This document shows positions 16,916 to 24,896 of a stretch of 59,946 nucleotides of DNA, piece by piece. The notes below the pieces were generated by a model that saw nothing but the letters and a program-made list of their open reading frames with translations, was not told the DNA's origin and did no database searches. Every line of letters starts with the position of its first letter. The first letter of the stretch is position 1. Source of the DNA: Butyrivibrio sp. (lineage in GTDB: Bacteria > Bacillota > Clostridia > Lachnospirales > Lachnospiraceae); assembly GCA_017470505.1 (NCBI GenBank), contig JAFUYO010000027.1:1-59946 (forward strand), given 5' to 3'. Made by a program: the position numbers and the translations under genes.

Positions 16916-17710
16916 TTATAGGTTTTTGCTCTTGTCAATGCACGCAGATACAGCATTTATCACGGCTGCGCGGAAGCCCTCTTCCTCAAGCACCCTTACT
17001 GCCTCGATCGTGGTTCCTGCCGGCGAGCAAACCATGTCTTTTAGCTCTCCGGGATGCTTGCCTGTCTCCAAAACCATCCTGGCCGATCCAAGTACAGACT
17101 GGGCGGCAAACTCATATGCCTGCTTTCTCTGCATTCCTCCTGCCACGGCTGCATCTGCCATCGCCTCAATGAACATAAATACATAAGCAGGCGATGAACC
17201 GCTGACTCCAACCACCACATCCATAAGGGACTCGGAAACTGTCACGGCCTTGCCAAAGCTCTCCAAAAGCTCCATCACAAAGTGATAATCGTCATCACTC
17301 ACCATGTCATTTCTGCAGACAGCGGAGCATCCCTCGCCGACAAGAGCGGGCGTATTCGGCATGACTCTGATTATCCTGACTTTCTTTTCAAACTCGCCGG
17401 CGATCCAGGCTATGGTCTTGCCTGCAGCAATGCTGACTATCACCTTGTTCTCATCCACGCTGTCCATGATATCCGCAATGACAACCTTTAGGTACTGGGG
17501 CTTGACGGCAAGTATGATTATGTCTGCCTCCCTGGCCACAGCCTCGTTGGAATTTCTGACCTGTATCCCGTACTGGTCAGAGACATTTTGCCGCGTCTGC
17601 TCTGTTAGTGATGTTCCGATTATCTCATTCGGGCCCATGAGCCCCTTGTGAAGTATCCCTCCGATCATGGCCTTTGCCATGTTTCCAAGTCCGATGAATC
17701 CCAGTGTCAT
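16916..17710 (-). CDS. proC: Pyrroline-5-carboxylate reductase
   Basis: A 264-aa NAD(P)-dependent enzyme for the last step of proline synthesis. It has the Rossmann motif GFIGLGNMAKAMIGG, the RVMPNTPALVGEG segment and the C-terminal signature (GSSPAYVFMFIEAMADA, PGELKDMV). Length is normal. Its ATG overlaps the stop of the rRNA methyltransferase gene by 4 bp in the ATGA manner, with that gene transcribed first. Confidence 0.96.
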   Translation of the reverse strand: MTLGFIGLGNMAKAMIGGILHKGLMGPNEIIGTSLTEQTRQNVSDQYGIQVRNSNEAVAREADIIILAVKPQYLKVVIADIMDSVDENKVIVSIAAGKTIAWIAGEFEKKVRIIRVMPNTPALVGEGCSAVCRNDMVSDDDYHFVMELLESFGKAVTVSESLMDVVVGVSGSSPAYVFMFIEAMADAAVAGGMQRKQAYEFAAQSVLGSARMVLETGKHPGELKDMVCSPAGTTIEAVRVLEEEGFRAAVINAVSACIDKSKNL

Positions 17711-18525
17711 TCCTCTTTCTCCCTTCTCTGTCTTGAAGCCTCAAATGTCAGTATCGCCGATGATGTCGCAGCATTCATCGACTCAACGCTCCCCTTCATG
17801 GGTATGAGGACATACTCTCCCGCAGCATCTGCAGTCTCATCTGTAAGACCGTTCCCCTCGTTTCCGATGATGAATGCGGTGGGTCCTAAATAGTTGAACT
17901 CGTCATAGTTCTTTTGCCCCTTTAAGTGCGCAGCATAAGTCTTTATCCCCCTGCTGCCCAGATTCCTCACCACATCGGGAACACTTTCCACATATATGTA
18001 AGGCATCCTGAATATGGAGCCCATTGTCGACCTGATCACCTTGGGGTTGTAGAGGTCGGCGCAGCCCTTTCCAAGAATTATGCCTGTGACTCCCGCTCCC
18101 TCTCCTGACCTGAACATGGTTCCAAGGTTTCCCGGATCCTGTATGTTCTCCAGTACCAGCAAAAGAGGTGCCATCCTCTCTTCACCTGCAGCGGCATTGT
18201 AGCCCTCAAGTACCTCTTCGTAGGTGTACTCGTACCAGCTGACAACCGCAAGCACGCCCTGAGGTGTCCGGGTGTCAGCCATCTTCTTCATGACTTCAAA
18301 AGAGACCGTCTCCGCTCCGTATCTCCAGAGTATCTCCTTGTCATCCTCTGTTGCGATATCCAGAAACTCCTCTGTCACATAGACCTCGCACACCTGGAGT
18401 ACCGGAGCCTCCCTCAGCATCTTCATTCCTTCTATAATAAATACCTTGTCTTCTCTCCGGGCCTTGCTCTTCTGCGTATAAGAGACAGCCCTCTTGACCC
18501 TGTCATTATTTACACTTGTTATCAT
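17707..18525 (-). CDS. TrmH/SpoU-family RNA methyltransferase
   Basis: A 272-aa SPOUT methyltransferase with an N-terminal substrate-binding domain (about 1-95) and the knotted C-terminal domain: LENIQDPGNLGTMFRS, FIIGNEGNGL and the final IPMKGSVESMNAATSSAIL. It probably methylates 23S rRNA ribose; the exact site is not deducible. I start at ATG 18525, where AGAGG lies 9 nt upstream; the in-frame ATG at 18594 has none. Confidence 0.9.
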   Translation of the reverse strand: MITSVNNDRVKRAVSYTQKSKARREDKVFIIEGMKMLREAPVLQVCEVYVTEEFLDIATEDDKEILWRYGAETVSFEVMKKMADTRTPQGVLAVVSWYEYTYEEVLEGYNAAAGEERMAPLLLVLENIQDPGNLGTMFRSGEGAGVTGIILGKGCADLYNPKVIRSTMGSIFRMPYIYVESVPDVVRNLGSRGIKTYAAHLKGQKNYDEFNYLGPTAFIIGNEGNGLTDETADAAGEYVLIPMKGSVESMNAATSSAILTFEASRQRREKEE

Positions 18526-18628
18526 AACGTATGGCCTCTGACCTTCATGATTGTTGATAGGTAGAAATATTATATGACATCCGGAATGATTCATTCAAGA
18601 TGTCATCATGTCATGAATAAAAATAAAT

Positions 18629-18662
18629 AAAAAACGCTCCCTCACGCAAGCATGAAAGAGCG
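18629..18662 (-). terminator. pfkA terminator
   Basis: CGCTC (18635-18639) pairs with GAGCG (18658-18662), with partial pairing inside, followed by TTTTTT on the minus strand. Confidence 0.8.
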
Positions 18663-18681
18663 CATTCACTATATATCTCAA

Positions 18682-19650
18682 TCAGATGGTTCTGGCAATC
18701 TCGTACATATACTCGTTGATGTTCTTCTTCATTGCAAGAGCCTCGTCGATGTCATAGTCAACGAACTGTCCGTTCCTGTAGCCTACAACCCTGTTTGTCT
18801 TGCCGGCTGCAAGGATATCTGCGGCGTAGCATCCCATCATTGACGCATACACACGGTCCTTACAGGTAGGGCTTCCGCCTCGCTGCATGTATCCAAGTAT
18901 CGAAGCCCTGGTCTCAAGCCCCGTTGCCGCCTCGATACGGCGTGCCATGGAAGTTGAGTGTCCGATACCCTCGGCGTTGATGATGATGTGATGAGTCTTG
19001 CCCTTCTTGCGGTTGTCGATGATGTTGTCGATGACGCGCTGCTCGTTGTAATCATATTTCTCAGGAAGGAGAATATCGTCAGCTCCGTTTGCGATAGAAC
19101 ACCACAGCGCAATATAACCTGCGTGGCGTCCCATAACCTCTACAATGCTGACTCTCTCGTGAGACGAAGATGTGTCACGGATCTTGTCGATGGCGTCCAT
19201 CGCTGTGTTGATGGCTGTGTCAAAGCCAATCGTATAGTCTGTGCATGCGATATCAAGATCGATGGTTCCGGGAATGCCTACTGTGTTGATACCCTGTGCT
19301 GAGAGCTTCTGTGCTCCGCGGTATGAGCCGTCACCGCCTATAACTACCATGCCGTCGATACCGTGCTTGCGGCACATCTCTGCGCCCTTTGCCTGGCCCT
19401 CAGGTGTGGTGAACTCCATGCAGCGCGCTGTTCCGAGTATTGTTCCTCCGCGCTGTATGATATCTGCAACGCTTCTCCTGTCCATATCAATGATCTCCTC
19501 ATTGAGGAGGCCCTGATAGCCCTTCTTGATACCCTTGACCTTAAGGCCGTTTGCAAGAGATTTACGCACAACTGCACGGATTGCAGCGTTCATTCCGGGG
19601 GCATCTCCGCCGCTTGTCAGTACGCCGATTGTCTTGATCTGCTTCGCCAT
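18682..19650 (-). CDS. pfkA: 6-phosphofructokinase
   Basis: A 322-aa bacterial PfkA that commits fructose-6-phosphate to glycolysis. It has GVLTSGGDAPGMNAAIR, the ATP-site GGDGSYRGA, the catalytic PGTIDLDI (both aspartates kept; Leu where E. coli has Asn), MGRHAG and the effector-site residues. Gly after P in PGTID and the GGDGS motif point to ATP rather than pyrophosphate as donor. It is monocistronic, divergent from dnaE, with its own promoter and terminator. Confidence 0.96.
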   Translation of the reverse strand: MAKQIKTIGVLTSGGDAPGMNAAIRAVVRKSLANGLKVKGIKKGYQGLLNEEIIDMDRRSVADIIQRGGTILGTARCMEFTTPEGQAKGAEMCRKHGIDGMVVIGGDGSYRGAQKLSAQGINTVGIPGTIDLDIACTDYTIGFDTAINTAMDAIDKIRDTSSSHERVSIVEVMGRHAGYIALWCSIANGADDILLPEKYDYNEQRVIDNIIDNRKKGKTHHIIINAEGIGHSTSMARRIEAATGLETRASILGYMQRGGSPTCKDRVYASMMGCYAADILAAGKTNRVVGYRNGQFVDYDIDEALAMKKNINEYMYEIARTI

Positions 19651-19725
19651 CTTCTATTCCTCGATTCCTCTAAACTCCTGATTATTCCTTCTGATTGATA
19701 AATTCATAACGTTTTCTAATCTATT

Positions 19726-19754
19726 ATATTATCGCAACTTCTCTTAAACTGCAA
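19726..19754 (-). promoter_or_regulatory. pfkA promoter
   Basis: TTGCAG (19749-19754) and TAATAT (19726-19731) on the minus strand with a 17-bp spacer. Confidence 0.75.
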
Positions 19755-19759
19755 GTAAA

Positions 19760-19788
19760 TTGATATTATTACCCTCAAATGATAATAT
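19760..19788 (+). promoter_or_regulatory. dnaE promoter
   Basis: TTGATA (19760-19765) and TAATAT (19783-19788), spacer 17 bp. Its -35 is only 5 bp from the pfkA -35, so the two promoters are back to back. Confidence 0.8.
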
Positions 19789-19817
19789 GGATTGATAAAC
19801 AAATGGAGAATTAATAT

Positions 19818-22800
19818 ATGGCTTTTACACATCTGCACGTCCATACTGAATACTCTCTTTTGGACGGCTCCAACAAGATAAAAGAATATGTGAAGCGCCT
19901 TCAGGAACTTGGCATGAGTGCAGGTGCCATAACGGACCACGGCGTCATGTACGGCGTAATTGATTTTTACAAAGAATGCAAGAGCTCTGGTATCAATCCG
20001 ATAATAGGGTGTGAGGTGTATGTCGCGCCCGGCTCGAGGTTTGAAAAAGAAAACTCCGAGTCTGACGAGAGGTACTACCACCTCGTTCTCCTTGCAGAGA
20101 ACAATACCGGTTATTCCAATCTCTCACACATTGTTAGCCACGGGTTTACAGAAGGGTACTACTACAAGCCGCGCATCGACATGGAGCTGCTAAAAGAGTA
20201 CCACGAGGGGATAATCGCACTAAGCGCGTGTCTAGCCGGCGAGATCCCGAGGAATATCATAAAGGGGCATCCCGACAGGGCCAAAGAAGTCGCAATGCGC
20301 TTGGACAACATCTTTGGACACGGCAATTTCTTTCTTGAGCTTCAGGATCATGGGATTCCAAACCAGAGGCTGGTAAACACCACCCTGCTCTCACTCTCGC
20401 AGCAGCTTGATATACCTCTTGTCGCAACCAACGACTGCCACTACACCTATGCGGATGACGCGGAGGCCCACGACCTGCTTCTGTGCATCCAGACAGGCAA
20501 GAAGGTTTCCGACGAGGACCGCATGCGCTATGAGGGCGGTCAGTATTACGTAAAGAGCGAGGAGGAGATGAGAGCTCTTTTCCCATATGCTCAGGAGGCA
20601 ATTGACAACACACAGAAGATTGCCGACAGATGTCATGTGGAGATTGAGTTCGGCGTCACAAAGCTCCCGCACTATGAGGTCCCGAAAGGGTACGATTCCT
20701 GGACATACCTCAACAGGCTCTGCCTGGACGGTCTCAATGAGCGCTACCCTGAAGATGACGGCAGGCTCAAAAAGCGCCTCGACTACGAGCTCTCCGTCAT
20801 AAAGAGAATGGGATATGTTGATTACTTCCTTATTGTATGGGACTACATCAACTACTGCAGAAAAAACGGCATTGCAGTCGGCCCGGGACGTGGCTCGGCA
20901 GCCGGGAGCATCGTCTCCTACTGCATGCATATCACCAACATCGATCCGATAAAGTATGACCTGCTGTTTGAGAGGTTTTTAAATCCCGAGCGTGTGTCCA
21001 TGCCCGATATAGACGTGGACTTCGAGTACGAGCGCAGGCAGGATGTGATCGACTATGTCACTGAGAAATACGGCGCCGACAAGGTGGTCCAGATCATCAC
21101 CTTCGGTACTCTCGCTGCCAGGGGCGTAGTCAGGGACGTCGCAAGAGTCATGGATCTGCCCTACAGCTTCGGCGATCAGATTTCCAAGATGATTCCGACA
21201 GAGCTTAATATCACTCTGGATAAGGCTCTTTCGATGAACCCCGAGCTCAGAAACCAGTATGAGAGCGATCCCGTTACCCACAAGCTAATCGATATGTGCA
21301 AAAAGCTCGAGGGCCTGCCAAGGCACACCTCAATCCACGCAGCGGGCGTTGTCATCTGCCAGTCGCCGGCAGAGGACTTGGTTCCTCTCTCCCGCTCCGC
21401 CGAAGGCAATATCACTACCCAGTTCACAATGACAACCATTGAGGAGCTTGGTCTTTTAAAAATGGATTTTCTGGGGCTGAGGACCCTGACTGTCATAAAG
21501 GATGCAGTCAACTTTGCAAACAGGTCCCTCGGCGCACACCCGGGTGATCCCAATTATATAAATATAGATGAAATAAACTACAACGACTCTGCGGTCCTGT
21601 CCCTCATAGGGAGCGGCAAGTGCGACGGCATTTTCCAGCTGGAGTCCGGAGGAATGCAGTCCTTCATGAAGGAGTTAAAGCCAAAATCTCTGGAGGACAT
21701 AATAGCGGGAATATCTCTTTACCGCCCGGGTCCCATGGACTTTATTCCAAAATATATCGCCGGCAAAAACGACGAGAGCTCCATAACCTACCAGACACCG
21801 GAGCTTGAGCCTATCCTGCGCCCCACCTACGGGTGTATCGTCTACCAGGAGCAGGTCATGCAGATCGTGCAGCAGCTTGGCGGCTATACCCTCGGGCGGG
21901 CCGACCTCGTGCGCAGGGCCATGAGCAAAAAAAAGCAGTACGTCATGGACGAGGAGCGCGCAAACTTTGTAAACGGCAATGAGAAGGAAGGCGTTCCCGG
22001 CTGTGCCTCCAGGGGGATCAGGCCCGAAATTGCAAACGCGATCTACGACTCCATGATGGACTTTGCAAAATACGCCTTTAACAAGTCACATGCTGCCTGC
22101 TACGCAGTTGTCGCTCTCCAGACAGCCTGGCTCAAATACTACTATCCCGTGGAGTTCATGGCAGCTCTCATGACCTCCGTAATCGACAACCCGGGAAAGG
22201 TTTCCGGGTACATCATGAGCTGCCGCAATATGGGAATATCGCTGCTGCCTCCTGACATCAACGAGGGCTACGGCGGCTTTTCCGTCACGGAGATCGACGC
22301 ATCCGAAAGCGATCAGGCACTCCCAGGTGCGGTCATAACCTCTCCCCCCGGCAAAAAGAAGGCGATCCGCTACGCCCTGACTGCCATAAAGGGAGTGGGG
22401 CGACCCGTCATAAACTCCATCGTTACGGAGCGCGAACACAGGGGAAGGTTCAAAAACCTCAATGACTTTCTGACCCGCATGGACAGCGGAGGCGATGTAA
22501 ACCGGCGCGCTGTCGAGAACTTCATAAAGGCAGGGGCGCTCGACTGTCTTTTCGGCACCCGCAAGCAGAAGATGACCATATACGGCCAGATCATGGACAA
22601 GCTGCACACTTCAGGCAAAAACTCCATGGCCGGGCAGATATCCCTCTTTGATATCGCAGGGGAAGAGAACAGGAAAGAGTATGAGATCCCGCTCCCGGAC
22701 GTTGGCGAATTTGACAAGGAGCTTCTTCTGGAATTTGAAAAAGAGGTTCTGGGCATATACGTCAGCGGACATCCCTTAGAGGAGTACATGTCGCTGTGGA

Positions 22801-23354
22801 AAAAGAAGATCACCAACACCACCACAGATTTTTATCTCGATGACGACACAGGTATCCCTATAGTAAAGGACAACACCTATGCCACGATCGGAGGGATAAT
22901 CACATCCAAAAAGATCAAGTACACAAAGACTGACCAGGTCATGGCTAACATTGACCTTGAGGATATGGTCGGATCGATCGAAGTCGTCGTATTCCCCAGG
23001 GCCTACGAAGCCAATGCACCAAGGCTCTTCGAGGACAGCAAGGTATTCATAGAGGGAAGGGTCAGCTGCGAGGATGAGAAAAACGCCAAGCTCATCGCCA
23101 GCAAAATAATCACCTTTGACGAGGTCGAAAAGACGGTGTGGATCCGCTTTAACAACATGGATGAGTATGAGGAAGCGCTTCCCTTCCTTAACCATTTTAT
23201 ATCGGAAAACACCGGTCATGACGGGATAGCCATCTATCTCAGACAGACGCGAAAGATCAAAAAACCGGGACAGGCCGGCCAAATAAAAGCGAGCAGACAA
23301 ACCCTGGAAATTCTCAGAGAAAAATTCGGAAAAGAAAACGTGCAGATCTCATGA
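19818..23354 (+). CDS. dnaE: DNA polymerase III alpha subunit DnaE
   Basis: An 1178-aa replicative polymerase. The N-terminal PHP domain (about 1-210) begins FTHLHVHTEYSLLDG. The C-family polymerase core carries GPGRGSAAGS and the catalytic PDIDVDFEYERR. HhH motifs follow, then an OB-fold (about 1000-1080) with IGGIITSKKIK. It is the DnaE type (no internal exonuclease), which in Firmicutes works beside PolC. The TGA stop lies inside the terminator hairpin. Confidence 0.97.
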   Translation: MAFTHLHVHTEYSLLDGSNKIKEYVKRLQELGMSAGAITDHGVMYGVIDFYKECKSSGINPIIGCEVYVAPGSRFEKENSESDERYYHLVLLAENNTGYSNLSHIVSHGFTEGYYYKPRIDMELLKEYHEGIIALSACLAGEIPRNIIKGHPDRAKEVAMRLDNIFGHGNFFLELQDHGIPNQRLVNTTLLSLSQQLDIPLVATNDCHYTYADDAEAHDLLLCIQTGKKVSDEDRMRYEGGQYYVKSEEEMRALFPYAQEAIDNTQKIADRCHVEIEFGVTKLPHYEVPKGYDSWTYLNRLCLDGLNERYPEDDGRLKKRLDYELSVIKRMGYVDYFLIVWDYINYCRKNGIAVGPGRGSAAGSIVSYCMHITNIDPIKYDLLFERFLNPERVSMPDIDVDFEYERRQDVIDYVTEKYGADKVVQIITFGTLAARGVVRDVARVMDLPYSFGDQISKMIPTELNITLDKALSMNPELRNQYESDPVTHKLIDMCKKLEGLPRHTSIHAAGVVICQSPAEDLVPLSRSAEGNITTQFTMTTIEELGLLKMDFLGLRTLTVIKDAVNFANRSLGAHPGDPNYINIDEINYNDSAVLSLIGSGKCDGIFQLESGGMQSFMKELKPKSLEDIIAGISLYRPGPMDFIPKYIAGKNDESSITYQTPELEPILRPTYGCIVYQEQVMQIVQQLGGYTLGRADLVRRAMSKKKQYVMDEERANFVNGNEKEGVPGCASRGIRPEIANAIYDSMMDFAKYAFNKSHAACYAVVALQTAWLKYYYPVEFMAALMTSVIDNPGKVSGYIMSCRNMGISLLPPDINEGYGGFSVTEIDASESDQALPGAVITSPPGKKKAIRYALTAIKGVGRPVINSIVTEREHRGRFKNLNDFLTRMDSGGDVNRRAVENFIKAGALDCLFGTRKQKMTIYGQIMDKLHTSGKNSMAGQISLFDIAGEENRKEYEIPLPDVGEFDKELLLEFEKEVLGIYVSGHPLEEYMSLWKKKITNTTTDFYLDDDTGIPIVKDNTYATIGGIITSKKIKYTKTDQVMANIDLEDMVGSIEVVVFPRAYEANAPRLFEDSKVFIEGRVSCEDEKNAKLIASKIITFDEVEKTVWIRFNNMDEYEEALPFLNHFISENTGHDGIAIYLRQTRKIKKPGQAGQIKASRQTLEILREKFGKENVQIS

Positions 23355-23367
23355 TCTGCACGTTTTT
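23337..23367. terminator. Bidirectional dnaE/metK terminator
   Basis: Perfect 12-bp arms (AACGTGCAGATC and complement) with a 4-nt loop and T-runs on both sides. It overlaps the last codons of dnaE and serves convergent metK as well. Confidence 0.93.
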
Positions 23368-23382
23368 TATGCTCATATTCTT

Positions 23383-24573
23383 TTACTGAACTGCTGCCTT
23401 AAGCTCTTCAGCCTTGTCTGTCTGCTCCCAGGGAAGGTTAAGATCGTTCCTTCCAAAGTGACCGTAGCTGGCTGTCTGCTTGTAGATAGGTCTTCTGAGG
23501 TCGAGCATCTTTATGATGCCTGCGGGACGCAGGTCAAAGACCTTGCGGACTGCCTCCGTGAGCTTCTCATCGGATACCTTGCCGGTTCCGAATGTATCTA
23601 CAAGGATAGATGTGGGCTGCGCAACGCCGATAGCGTAGGAGAGCTGAATCTCTGCCCTGTCTGCAAGTCCTGCTGCCACGATATTCTTGGCAACATATCT
23701 TGCCGCGTAAGCGGCCGAGCGGTCAACCTTGGTGCAGTCCTTGCCGGAGAAGGCTCCGCCGCCGTGACGCGCTGCTCCGCCGTAGGTATCAACGATGATC
23801 TTGCGGCCTGTAAGTCCGGCATCTCCCTGAGGTCCTCCGATAACAAAGCGGCCTGTGGGATTTATGAAGATCTTGGTGTTGTCATCAACGAGCGATAAGT
23901 CAACAACCGTATCAATAACGTGCTTTCTGATATCTGTGTGGATCTGCTCCCGGGTTACCTTCTCATCGTGCTGTGTTGAGATTACGATAGCCTCTAGTCT
24001 CTTGACCTTGCCATTCTCATCATACTCAACGGAAACCTGGCTCTTGCCGTCTGCGCGGAGGTAAGGAAGCGTTCCGTTCTTTCTGACCTCGGTGAGCTTC
24101 TTGGTCAGCTTGTGTGCAAGGCTGATGGCGTAAGGCATGTAGTCATCTGTCTCATTTGTTGCATATCCGAACATCATCCCCTGGTCGCCGGCGCCGATTG
24201 CCTCGATCTGCTCGTCTGTCATCTGGTTTTCTTTGGCCTCGAGAGCCTTGTCAACGCCCATTGCGATGTCGGCTGACTGCTGGTCAAGTGCGACGAGAAC
24301 GGCACAGGTATTGCCGTCAAATCCCTTGGCTGAATCGTCATATCCGATCTCGCATACAGTCTCACGGGCAATCTTTGCGTAATCAACATGGGCCTTTGTT
24401 GTGATCTCACCTGTTATGAGAACAAAGCCTGTGCAGGTCGCTGTCTCGCAGGCAACTCTGCTCATAGGGTCCTCAGCCATGCAGGCATCGAGGATAGCAT
24501 CTGAGATGTTGTCGCAGATCTTGTCGGGATGTCCCTCTGTAACTGATTCTGAAGTAAAAATAAACTTATCCAT
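23383..24573 (-). CDS. metK: S-adenosylmethionine synthetase
   Basis: A 396-aa enzyme that makes SAM from methionine and ATP. It has the ATP-binding [23 protein letters not shown] and the loop [16 protein letters not shown] start at ATG 24573, giving the conserved [19 protein letters not shown]-terminus with AAGGAA just upstream; nine further in-frame codons upstream lie in the leader. Expression is controlled by the SAM-I riboswitch at 24615-24791, so it is repressed when SAM is high. Confidence 0.97.
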   Translation of the reverse strand: MDKFIFTSESVTEGHPDKICDNISDAILDACMAEDPMSRVACETATCTGFVLITGEITTKAHVDYAKIARETVCEIGYDDSAKGFDGNTCAVLVALDQQSADIAMGVDKALEAKENQMTDEQIEAIGAGDQGMMFGYATNETDDYMPYAISLAHKLTKKLTEVRKNGTLPYLRADGKSQVSVEYDENGKVKRLEAIVISTQHDEKVTREQIHTDIRKHVIDTVVDLSLVDDNTKIFINPTGRFVIGGPQGDAGLTGRKIIVDTYGGAARHGGGAFSGKDCTKVDRSAAYAARYVAKNIVAAGLADRAEIQLSYAIGVAQPTSILVDTFGTGKVSDEKLTEAVRKVFDLRPAGIIKMLDLRRPIYKQTASYGHFGRNDLNLPWEQTDKAEELKAAVQ

Positions 24574-24614
24574 TCTCTTCCTTTCCGTGTACGAATACAC
24601 TGACGCATTAATGC

Positions 24615-24791
24615 AAAAATCCGCTTGTTGCGTGCACCAACAAGCGGAACTGATCGGGTTTCAGATCCTCATATTGCTCGTTGTTACGCAGACATGCTGC
24701 GCAGTTGCACGCTCAGGTTGGCACCTTCCCGAAAAACAGGGGTTGCCGTGGCTTCACAGGTCCTATGTACCTCCACCACTCTGAATAAGAG
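24615..24791 (-). promoter_or_regulatory. SAM-I (S-box) riboswitch with terminator
   Basis: The minus-strand leader of metK has the S-box signature: CTCTTAT...CAGAGTGGTGGAGG, GACCTGTGAAGCC, ACGGCAACC and AAGGTGCCAACCTG, then ATGAGGATCTGAAACC closing P1. The expression platform is a terminator with 11-bp arms (24620-24648: TCCGCTTGTTG and complement) followed by TTTTT. Binding of SAM should favour the terminator. Confidence 0.95.
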
Positions 24792-24799
24792 AACATTAA

Positions 24800-24829
24800 A
24801 TTGTAGCTTGAACAATATGTACTGTTCAA
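24800..24829 (-). promoter_or_regulatory. metK promoter with inverted repeat
   Basis: TTGAAC (24824-24829) and TACAAT (24800-24805), spacer 18 bp. The -35 and spacer form an inverted repeat, TTGAACA-N8-TGTTCAA (24808-24829), a possible operator. Confidence 0.6.
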
Positions 24830-24896
24830 TTTCGATGATACCTTATACCTATAAGAAAATCAATAGGGCAATTAATGAAAAATAACGCTTCATTCA

